A stretch of 64,000 nt of DNA from positions 1 to 64,000 of the forward strand of contig JAFRXD010000080.1 of NCBI GenBank assembly GCA_017441605.1, read 5' to 3'. This DNA comes from Thermoguttaceae bacterium. GTDB lineage: Bacteria > Planctomycetota > Planctomycetia > Pirellulales > Thermoguttaceae. A program made the translations under genes and the position numbers. Of this stretch, positions 1 through 9,000 are shown one piece after another. Under the pieces are notes generated by a model. It ran no database searches. It had not been told where the DNA came from and saw nothing but the letters and a program-made list of their open reading frames with translations. Each line of letters begins with the position of its first letter. The first letter of the stretch is position 1.

Positions 1-102
1 GCGGCCTTCTTCGCAGCTTCCTCTTCAGCCGCTTTCTTCGCGGCTTCCTCGGCGGCCTTCTTCGCAGCTTCCTCTTCAGCCGCTTTCTTCGCAGCTTCTT
101 CC
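1..102. repeat. 51 bp tandem repeat encoding Ala/Glu/Lys helix units
   Basis: Positions 1-51 and 52-102 are near-identical 51 bp units, and the array probably continues left of the window. On the minus strand they encode 17-residue Ala/Glu/Lys units typical of a charged single helix or coiled coil. Confidence 0.85.
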
Positions 103-617
103 GCTTTCGCCTTCTCTTCCGCCTCCTTCTTTTCTTTCTCTTCGGCCTGCTGCTTAGCGAGGCTGGTAAAATCAAAAGCGGGAGCGGCGTCGCCGGTGGT
201 GGCGGCGGGCGCGAAGTTAAAGGCGGGCGCATCGCCGGTAGTGGCGGCGGGCGCGAAGTTAAAGGCGGGCGCATCGCCGGTAGTGGCGGCGGCGGGCGCA
301 AAATTGAAGGTCGGGGCGGCGCCGGTAGTGGCGGCGGACGCGAAGTTGAAAGCGGGAACGGCGCCCGTAGTTCCTTGAGCGAACGAAACGGAACCATTGA
401 CCTGAACCGCGCCGCTCTTCTTCATTTCTTCGCTAAAATTCTTGACCCAAGCGTCGTACTCGGACGCGCCGACTTCGTCGGTATCCTCGGAAACGGAATC
501 GAAATCGATCGCAATTTCCTCTTGACCACCGCAACCCGCGAACGCGAGGCAACCGATCAAACACAACGCGGCGCAGAGTTCCTTTGCCGAACCGATAAAA
601 TCGAAATACTTACTCAT
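1..617 (-). CDS. Low-complexity lipoprotein, C-terminus beyond the left edge
   Basis: The frame is open from an ATG at 617 to the left edge, giving 205 residues without a stop, so the 3' end is missing. AAGGA lies 7 bases before the ATG and supports this start. The N-terminus is a hydrophobic segment ending in LAFAGC, a plausible lipobox, so the protein is probably a lipoprotein. Three parts follow: an acidic segment of about 40 residues; four to five copies of a 14-residue unit containing APAFNFAP; and a charged Ala/Glu/Lys stretch (AAEEEAAKKAA units) likely to form a long helix or coiled coil. The layout suggests an envelope spacer or structural protein, which is inference. No enzymatic domain is visible, and I do not recognise the family. 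It diverges from the NagB-like gene. Confidence 0.8.
   Translation of the reverse strand, partial: MSKYFDFIGSAKELCAALCLIGCLAFAGCGGQEEIAIDFDSVSEDTDEVGASEYDAWVKNFSEEMKKSGAVQVNGSVSFAQGTTGAVPAFNFASAATTGAAPTFNFAPAAATTGDAPAFNFAPAATTGDAPAFNFAPAATTGDAAPAFDFTSLAKQQAEEKEKKEAEEKAKAEEAAKKAAEEEAAKKAAEEAAKKAAEEEAAKKA
192..362. repeat. Four tandem 42-45 bp units encoding a 14-15 residue repeat
   Basis: Units start at 192, 234, 276 and 321. The first two are 42 bp and differ at one base; the third has an extra GCG triplet; the fourth is more diverged. The period is a multiple of three, so gain or loss of a unit keeps the lipoprotein frame. Each unit encodes a segment like TTGDAPAFNFAPAA. The near-identity of the first two units suggests recent slippage or unequal exchange. 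Confidence 0.9.
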
Positions 618-804
618 TTTATTCCTTACTCGTCCGAGAGGTAAATTCCAACGCCATAGATCGTTCGCGCGGCGAACGGTCGACGACCGCGGGCAAAATC
701 TAGGGAACAAACCTAGCGCGAAGCCGTTTTTTTATTATAATAACGGCGTGGATTTTTTCGAGGGGGCGAGGTCTAAAAACTAATCTTTATACGAAGATTT
801 CAGT

Positions 805-832
805 TTTGCCCTCCTTCTAATATCCATACAAT
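805..832 (+). promoter_or_regulatory. Candidate promoter of the NagB-like/LmbE gene
   Basis: TTTGCC and TACAAT are separated by 16 bases, about 46 bases before the ATG at 878. A second -10-like TATAAT at 736-741 has no convincing -35. Between the divergent genes there is also a 7-bp-stem inverted repeat at 662-678. Assigned by consensus only. Confidence 0.35.
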
Positions 833-877
833 TAATACGACCGCAAGATTTTAACATTAATAACGGATCGGTATAAA

Positions 878-2809
878 ATGTCCAGTTCAACACAAGCCGC
901 TCGAACGGCGCTCCCAGCGCGGAACGTCGAGGCGCCGACCTACGTTTTCGAATCGGGTTCGGACGCGTGCAATCACGTGGCTCAACAGATCGCGAGCATA
1001 GTTCGAGACAGGAATTCTCTCGGGAGGACGGCGACGCTCGGTCTCGTCGCCGGTTCGAGTCCCATTGGAGTTTACCAAGAGCTGGTTCGCATTCATCAAG
1101 AAAACGACCTGGACCTCTCAAACGTATCGATCTTCATGGTCAACGAGTATTACGGGGTCGATCCGGATCGTCTTCAAAGTTTGCGTCGTTGGCTTTTGGA
1201 GAATTTCGTCAAAAAGACGAATATCAAGCCGGAGAACGTTCACTGTTTCGATTCAAGCGTAAAGCCGGAAAATATGGGAACGTATTGTCGGCATTACGAA
1301 GAAGAAATCGCTCGCGCGGGAGGACTGGACGTTCTTCTGCTCGGGGTCGCGCCAAACGGAGCGGTAGGATTCAACGAACCCTACACGTCAAAGAGCAGTA
1401 GGACGCGTCTCGCGACGCTCGATTACCAAACGCGACTCGACGCGGCGTCTCTTTTCTTTAGCGAATCGAACGTTCCGACTCGCGGTCTGACGATCGGTTT
1501 CGGAACGATGCTCGAAGCGCGCAAGATTGTCGTTCTGGCTTTTGGGGACGGCAAGGCGGGAGTGGTCAAGAAAGCGCTCGAGGATCCGATCTCGGACGAG
1601 ACGCCGGCCGGCTGGTTGCGGATCCACAACGACGTCTCGTTCATCGTCGATAAAAGCGCGGCGGCTCAATTAACGGAAATCGCGACGCCTTGGCGCGTCG
1701 GTCGCGTCGAATGGACCGACGAAATGATCAAGCGGGCGGTTTTGTGGCTGTGCGAGCGCTCGGGCAAGTCGCTGCTCAAATTGACCGATTCGGACTTCCG
1801 CGCGCACGGATTGCATTCGCTCCTGCGGACGGTGGGCGCGGCGGCGGTCGTCTCGGAACGGGTTTTCAATCGCATGATGGCCACGATCTCGCTACATCCT
1901 TGCGGTACGAACAGAAAACGAATCCTAACGTTCAGCCCTCATCCGGACGACGACGTTATCAGCATGGGCGGCACGATGATACGGCTCGTGGACGACGGGC
2001 ACGAACTTCACGTCGCGTACATGACCAGCGGAAACATCGCGGTGAACGACTACGACGCGCGCCGAGCCGCGGACTTGCTTTCGGAAGTTAATTTCGAATT
2101 TGAGCGCGAACAAAAGGGAGAAATCGACTCGGAACAATCGACCGATTCTTCTTTCAGAGCGTTTATCGAAGAGAAGATCGTCAAACCTCTGGAACAAAAA
2201 CGCCCGGGCGACATAGACACGCGAGAGGCGCTGGCGCTCAAGCGGCTCGTTCGCTGGAGCGAAGCGCGCGCGGCGGCGCGAGTTTGCGGAATTCCCGAGG
2301 AGCGCGTCCACTTCCTCAATTTGCCGTTTTACGCGACCGGCGCGGTCGAGAAATTACCGGCGGGAGAAACGGATCGACGGATCGTTCGCGAACTAATCGA
2401 AACGCTCAATCCGGAAGTGATTTTCGTGGCGGGAGATCTTTCGGATCCTCACGGCACTCATCGCGTCTGCGCCCTCGTGGTTTTCTCCGCGCTCCACGAA
2501 ATGCTAGAGGCGGGAAAAACTCTCCCCGAAATCTTCCTCTATCGGGGAGCTTGGCAGGAATGGCCGCTTGATCAAATCGAGATCGCGGTTCCGCTTTCGC
2601 CTCGAGACTCCGAGAAAAAGCGCGAGGCGATATTCCGACACGCGTCGCAGAAAGACGGAGCTCTTTTCTTAGGGGACGACGCGCGAGAATTTTGGCAACG
2701 AGCCGAAGATCGCAATTTGGCGACGGCGGACGCGTACAACCGTATCGGTCTTCCGGAGTACTACGCGGCGGAAGCGTTCGTCCACTGGGACGGATCGTTC
2801 GAATTTTAA
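878..2809 (+). CDS. NagB-like domain fused to a PIG-L/LmbE deacetylase domain
   Basis: The product is 643 residues. Residues about 20-290 match the glucosamine-6-phosphate deaminase fold: AGSSPIGVY phosphate loop, VNEYYG, GFNEP and GFGTMLEA. Residues about 345-620 match the PIG-L/LmbE deacetylase family, with SPHPDDD (near residue 350) and DPHGTH as likely metal ligands. Two-domain proteins of this type are known in Bacteroidetes and planctomycetes and are usually annotated nagB. Here the NagB active site is altered. Compared with E. coli NagB, Asp72 of MDEY is Asn89, Asp141 is Asn160 and His143 is Ala162; only Glu148 (here Glu167) remains. The deaminase half may therefore be inactive or have another activity, such as sugar-phosphate binding, while the deacetylase half looks intact. 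No signal peptide, so probably cytoplasmic. A terminator follows at 2858-2896. Confidence 0.85.
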   Translation: MSSSTQAARTALPARNVEAPTYVFESGSDACNHVAQQIASIVRDRNSLGRTATLGLVAGSSPIGVYQELVRIHQENDLDLSNVSIFMVNEYYGVDPDRLQSLRRWLLENFVKKTNIKPENVHCFDSSVKPENMGTYCRHYEEEIARAGGLDVLLLGVAPNGAVGFNEPYTSKSSRTRLATLDYQTRLDAASLFFSESNVPTRGLTIGFGTMLEARKIVVLAFGDGKAGVVKKALEDPISDETPAGWLRIHNDVSFIVDKSAAAQLTEIATPWRVGRVEWTDEMIKRAVLWLCERSGKSLLKLTDSDFRAHGLHSLLRTVGAAAVVSERVFNRMMATISLHPCGTNRKRILTFSPHPDDDVISMGGTMIRLVDDGHELHVAYMTSGNIAVNDYDARRAADLLSEVNFEFEREQKGEIDSEQSTDSSFRAFIEEKIVKPLEQKRPGDIDTREALALKRLVRWSEARAAARVCGIPEERVHFLNLPFYATGAVEKLPAGETDRRIVRELIETLNPEVIFVAGDLSDPHGTHRVCALVVFSALHEMLEAGKTLPEIFLYRGAWQEWPLDQIEIAVPLSPRDSEKKREAIFRHASQKDGALFLGDDAREFWQRAEDRNLATADAYNRIGLPEYYAAEAFVHWDGSFEF

Positions 2810-2857
2810 AATAATTCGAGATTACGAAAAGCTCGCGAAGAGATTTGCGTCGCGACA

Positions 2858-2896
2858 GGGTTTTCCTCGCAAGGTCGGGGGAAACCCGTTTTTTTT
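2858..2896 (+). terminator. Intrinsic terminator of the NagB-like/LmbE gene
   Basis: A GGGTTTTCC arm pairs with GGAAACCC, leaving one bulged base, and is followed by a run of eight T at 2889-2896. It lies 49 bases after the stop at 2809. Confidence 0.7.
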
Positions 2897-2946
2897 GGCA
2901 ATCGCGTCCAAAACCCCGGTTCCCCGACGCCGCGCGGAAAGATCCC

Positions 2947-2977
2947 AAAGAAAAAGGGCGCCTCGCAGGAGGCGCCC
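2947..2977 (-). terminator. Intrinsic terminator of the giant FN3 gene
   Basis: A perfect 9-bp stem (GGGCGCCTC with GAGGCGCCC, 4-base loop) at 2956-2977 is followed on the minus strand by TTTTTCTTT. It sits 46 bases past the stop of the giant gene and back to back with the plus-strand terminator. Confidence 0.85.
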
Positions 2978-3022
2978 TTCCCTATCTATTTAAAGAGTCG
3001 CGCGTTGGACGCGGAAACTCGA

Positions 3023-6000
3023 CTAGAATTCCTCAAAGTAGGACTCGATCAACTCGGGAGCGTAAAGCGCGTCCGACAGGGGAGCGTCGAGCGAGGTCGT
3101 TCCGGTGGCGGTATTGCACCAGCCGTAGCTCCACTCTGACTTTTCGCCGGTTTCGGCAATAGCGCGAACGCGGAAGTAGTAGGTCCTGCCGGGATTCGCG
3201 TTGAAGGTCGTGGAATTCCGACCGACGTTTTGCCCGTGCCAATTCGTTTGATCCAAGGAGAACGCGAATTCATAGGTCGCGTCCTGAACCTCGCTCCAAG
3301 CGAGCCTGATCGTGCGCCTAGCGGAACCGCTGTAGACGATCTGGGTAAAGACGGGCGAACCGACGGTCTCGGCGGCGATCTCGACGGTCGCGACGTTGGA
3401 GGCGGCCGAAACGCCGTCCTCGGCGACCGCTTTAACGCGGAACTCGTAGGAATGACCGGCAGCCAGATCGGGGACGACATAGGAAATGGCTCCCGCGTCG
3501 GTTCTGGCGATTTCGGTCCACTCGCCGGTTCCGTCGACGCGAGATTCGACGACGACTTGGGCGGCGCCGTCGGCGTTGTCGGTCCAAGCGAGCTCGACCT
3601 CGCCGGTCTCGGCGTTGTAAACGGCGGTCAAATCGGACGGGGCCGCGACCGCTTCGACGATCGGAACGGCAAATTCCTCGCTGTACGCCCAGTCGGACTC
3701 GCCGTAGGAGTTGTAGGCGCAAACGCGGAATTGGTAGGTTCTTCCGGCGACCAGACCGGTGGCGGTTCGCTCGGTAACGTTGGCGCCGTAATTTCCGGCG
3801 GCGTACCATTTTCCGCCGTTGTAGCTATACTGGACGCGGAATCCGGTTTCGTCGTTGGAATTGTCGGTCCAAGACATGCCGAGGGTCTTGGCGGCGGGGT
3901 CGTAATCGCCCAACGTCAAGCCGGTCGGAGCGTTGGGAGCGAATTCCGAAGTGGTCGCGGTAAATTCGCCGGTCGTCCATTCGGACGCGCCAAAGTAGTT
4001 GTAGGCGCGAACGCGGAACAGGTAGGTCGCCCCCGCGCGAAGGTTCGTCGCGGTCTTCGTCGCGACGTTCGCGGACGTATTGCCGGACGAAATCCAGGTC
4101 TCGCCGCCGTCGAGGGAGTACTGAACGTTGAACCCGACTTCCGAGGCGGAATTGTCGATCCAGGAGAGCTGGACGGAACGATTCGCGTAATCGGAGAAGG
4201 TCAAGTCGGACGGAGCGGCGGGAACGCCGGAAGCGACGTAGGCGTCGCTGTAAAGCCAATCGGAATAAACCGGACCGTCGTAAGCGGCGACGCGGAAGTA
4301 GTAGGTTCTTCCGGGAACGACGCTCGTGGCGACGCGCTCGGTAACGTTGTAAGCGGTGTTGCCCGAGCGGTTCCAGTTGGTTCCGTCGTAGGAGAACTGA
4401 ACGACGAATCCACCGTTTTCGGAAAGTTGCCCGTTATAGGTCCACGAGGTCTGGAGCGAGCCGTCGGAGTATTCGCCGAAGACGAACGCCTCGGGCGCGT
4501 CGAGGGTCGTTTGGGCGATAAATTGCCCGTAAGCCCAATCGGAATCGCCCGCGGCGTTGCGAGCGCAGACGCGGAAGTAGTACTCGCGCCCAACGATCAT
4601 TCCGGTGGCGGTTCTAGTGGTAACGTCTTGCCCGGTAACGCCGGCGGCGCGCCAAGTGGAACCGTCGAAGCTGTACTGAACGACGAAGCAATCCTCGTTC
4701 TGAGTTTCGTCTTGGGTATTGTCGGTCCAAGACATTTGAACGGTGCGGTTCGCGTAGTTGAAATCGCCAAAGACGATATCGGACGGCGCCGCGGGCTTAG
4801 TCTTGCCGTCAACCGGAATCTCAAAGGTTCCGTAAGCGTATTCGGACACGCCGTAAGAATTCCACGCGGAAACGCGGAATTGATAGGTCTGCCCTTCTTG
4901 CAGGTTCGTCCAGGTCGCGGTCGTCTCGTTGGCGGCGATATTCTGAGCGCCGCCCCAAGTTTCGCCGTCGAGGGAGTATTCGACCTTGAAATACAACTCG
5001 TTGTCGGAATTGTCGACCCAAGTCATGTCAAAGGTCTTGTTCTCGGCGTCGTACGCGGTAAAGGCGACGTCGGACGGCGTCGCCGGAGCGCCGGACGGAA
5101 CGGTAAACTCGCAGGAAACCCAAGCGGAGTCGCCGTATTGGTTGGTCGCTTTAATGCGATAGTAGTAGGTGGCGCCGCGTTGTAGCGCGGAGATCGGGCA
5201 AGAAGTCGCGTTAGCGACGGGGTATCCCAAAACGGTCCAAATTTGCCCGTCGAGCGAGCGCTCGACCACGAATCTCTCCTCGTTGTGGGCGTTGTCGACC
5301 CAAGTCAAAGTCGCGGTCAGGGACGCCTCGTCGTAACCGACCACGGCAAAATCGGAGGGAGCTTCCGGCGCGGTCGCGGAACTGGTAACGAGGTCGACCT
5401 CGACCCAATCTGAGTACCCCTCGACGCTCGTGTCGCCAATGTGATTGCAGGCGCGGACGTAGTAAACGTATTCGGCGTCCTCGACGAGATTCTCGGCGGT
5501 GAAGTAGTTGGAGTCGCATTGAACGACAACCGGCTCGCCTCCGACGTAAGTCTTGACCTCGTACCATTCGGCGTAAGGAACCTCGGACCACGTCATCGTC
5601 GCTTTGCCGGTTTCGGCGACGAAATCGCCAAAAGCGGCGTCGATCGGCGCGGCGGGCGGAGCGAAGGTGAAGAAGTCGACCTCGCCGAAGGAACCGTCCC
5701 CCGCTTCGTTGAACGCGACGACCCGGAACAGGTAGGAAGTATTGTCGGCGAGCGCGAGCTCGTATTCGATATCGGTCGTTTCGCCAACGGAAACCCATTC
5801 GCCATTAACGTTTTGTTCAACGCGATAACCGGTCGAATGCTCGACGGGGGTCCAGGTCAAGGTCGCGGAGTTGGCGTCGTAGTCGTAATCGCTCGCCTCG
5901 ACGACAAGCTCGCCGGTCGGAATCCAGGTCGTGTCGACCTCGACCGCGACGATATCGGACTCGAGCGTCTCTCCACTGCGAGTCGCGAATGCGGAAACGC

Positions 6001-9000
6001 CAAATTCGTAGAGGTTGAAGTTCTCCAAATCGGAGAATTCGTATTCGGTCGCGGTCGTCGAATCGACGGAGATCCACGCGCCGTCGATCTTTGCGTAGAT
6101 CAAATAACCTTCGGCGCCATAAGAAGCGAGCCAAGAAATCGTTGTCTTCCCGTCCCCTTGGTATTCGGAGGCGGCGACGTTGGTCGGCGAGGCGGGGGCG
6201 ACGGTCGTGTCGAGAGTCGCGGGGACGGAAAGCGCGGACTCGCCTTCGGCGTTGAAGGCGGAGACGCAGTAGACGTACTCGTTAAAGGCGGCCAAATTGG
6301 TCAGTTCGAGCGAAGTTTGTTCCGCCGAGAGATCGGAGCCGACTTGGACCATACCGTCGGCGGTCGAGAGATAAACGCGATATCCCGTCGCGGAATCGAC
6401 GGGATTCCACGAAAGAGTCGCGGAATTGTCGGCGTACTCGCCGAACGCAAGCCCGGTCGGAGCGGCGGGAACTGCGGCGGTGTAGAGCGAGTACTCGGTC
6501 GCCGGAGAATCGCCGTACTCGTTGCTCGCGACGACATTAAAGACGTAGGTCGCGTTCTCGTCGAGCCCGGCGACGACAAAGCTCGTCGCGGAACCGGAGT
6601 AGAGCTCGGCGCCGCTCTCGTCGGTCAGGACGTAGGAGGTCGCGTAGGGCGAGGAGAACGAAATGGTCGCGGAACCGGTCTCGACGTCGTAGACGCCGGA
6701 AACAACGGGCGCGGCGGGCGCGGCGTAAGTAAAGAACTCGACGGTATCGGAGGAACCGTCGCCGACCTCGTTGGTCGCGACGACGCGGAAGGCGTAGCTC
6801 GTATTGTCGGCGAGCGAGAGGACGTAGGAGGTTTCGGTCGTCGATCCGACGGACGTCCAAGCGCCGTTCGCGAATTGTTCGACTTTGTAGGAAGTCGCGG
6901 CGACGGCGGCGTTCCAAGCGAGCTCGGCGGTCTTGGCGGTCGCGTCGTAGGCGCCGACGGTCAAGTTGAGGTCGCCAGTCGGGATCCAGTCGGTCGCGAG
7001 GGTCGCGATCGCCCAATCGGAGTAGAGTCGCTCGGTTCCCTTGGTCGCGTAGGCGGCGACGCGGAAGTCGTAGGCCTCGTAGTTCGCGAGCCCGGTAAGG
7101 TCGTAGGAGTTCGTCGTCAAGTTAGCGACGGCTGTCCATTCGCCTTCGACATTCTGCTCGAGACGATAACCGTTCGCATGATCGACGGGGCTCCAAGAGA
7201 TCGTCGCCTTGCCGTCCCCTTGATAGGAATCGAACTCGCCGAAGGTAAACGCCAAATCGGCGGGCGCGGCGGGGGCGACGGTCGTGTCGAGAGTCGCGGG
7301 GGCGGAAGGCGCGGACTCGCCGATAGCGTTGAAGGCGGTAACTCGGAACGTATAAGTCGAGTAGTCTTCCAAATCGGTCATAACGAGCTCGGTCGTGTCG
7401 GCGGGAATATCGTCTTCCCAAACGATCCACTCGTTATTGACATTAATGTAGACGCGGTAACCGGTTTCGGCTTCAACGTCGTTCCACGAAAGGGTCGCGG
7501 AGTTGTCGACGTACTCGCTAAAGGCGAGACCGGTCGGCGCGGCGGGAACGGCGGCGGTGTAGACGGACACGGTCGTCGGATCGGAATCGCCCTGGTCGTT
7601 CTTGGCGACGACGTAGAAGACGTAAGTTTCGTTTTCTTCAAGATTTTCCGCGACGTAAACCGTCTCGGGACCTTCGTAGAGAACGTTTCCTTCGGCGTCG
7701 GTAACGACGTAGGAAGTCGCGTTATCGGAAGAGTAGGAAATCGTCGCGGTTCCGAGTTCGGAATCGTAAACGTAGCTTGCGACGGGCGCGGCGGGAGCCG
7801 TCGCGGTATAGAAGTCGTCGGAAAGCCCGACGCTTCCCTCGCCCTTGGCGTTGGCGGCGACCACTTTGAACTGGTAGGTCGCGTTAGGAACCAAGCCGGT
7901 CAGAACGACGCTCGTCGTATCGCCGGACTCGGCGGCGACACTCGGAACCACGATCGTAAAGTCGGACTCGTTGGCGGTTTTCTGGGAAACAATGTAGTAG
8001 CCGGCGCGATCGACGTTGTTCCAAGTTAGGGACAGACTACCGGTCGCGGGATCGTAATCGCTAATGGAGACTTCGATCGCGCCGTCGGGAACGGTGAGCG
8101 TGTCGAGCCCCGCGACGTTGCTCGGATCGGAGTAGGCGATCGCGTCGCCGACTTGATTGAACGCCAAAACGCGATAAGAGTAGAAGGAGTTCTCCTCGAC
8201 CTCGGCGGTAAACCCGACGGCGTCGACGGTATCGACGTCGACCCACTCGCCGGCGTCTTGTCGCTGAACGAGATAGCCGGTCGCGCCGCCAACGGAGGCG
8301 GTCCAAGTCAGATCGGCTGAAGTTCCGCCGTTGTACTCGAGGAACCGAGCGCCGGTAGGAGCGTTCGGAGCCACGACCGTGTTAAGCGCGATTTGCGCGT
8401 AATCGGAGTAGAGGTTGACGGTTCCGAGAGTCGAGTAGGCGGCGACGCCGAAAACGTATTCTTGGTTGTCGGCGAGCCCGGTAACGGTATACTCGGTCGC
8501 GACGGTTTCGTCGATCGGACTCCACGCACCGTCTTGCCAAACGGCGACGCTATAGCCGACGGCGTTCTCGGAGGGGTTCCACGCCAAAGTCGCGGAGCCG
8601 TTGGAGTACGCGACGATCCATTGCGGATTGGTCGGGGCGGCGGGCGCGACAGTCGTGGCAAAGGTAATCTCGGCGAAATCGGAGACCAGCTCATCGGAAA
8701 CTACATTATAGCCGTCATGGGAGCTCGGATCCGGAATTTCAATCATTCTTTCCGCGAAAGCGGCAACGCCGTAGGTGTAAACGGAGTTGTCGCTCAGACC
8801 GGTCAGTTGATAGGACGAAACGTCGGGTTCGTCGATCCGATCGACCTCGATCCAATCGTCGCCGACTTTTTGAGCGATCACATACCCGTCGGCGTTTTCG
8901 ACGGGGATCCACGAGAGGGTCGTCGTTCCGTCTCCGGTATAAGGCGACGCGACAAGATCGGTCGGAACGGCGGGCGCGACGGTCGTGTCGAGGGTCGCGA

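Noticed and set aside
192..362. Possible CRISPR array or FG-nucleoporin-like protein
   Set aside because: The units are contiguous coding repeats without spacers. The PAFNF resemblance to nucleoporin repeats is short, low-complexity and probably coincidental.
196..644. Plus-strand ORFs at 196-378 and 375-644
   Set aside because: They are antisense to the repeat-rich lipoprotein, which has a ribosome site, signal sequence and lipobox; the plus products only mirror the repeats.
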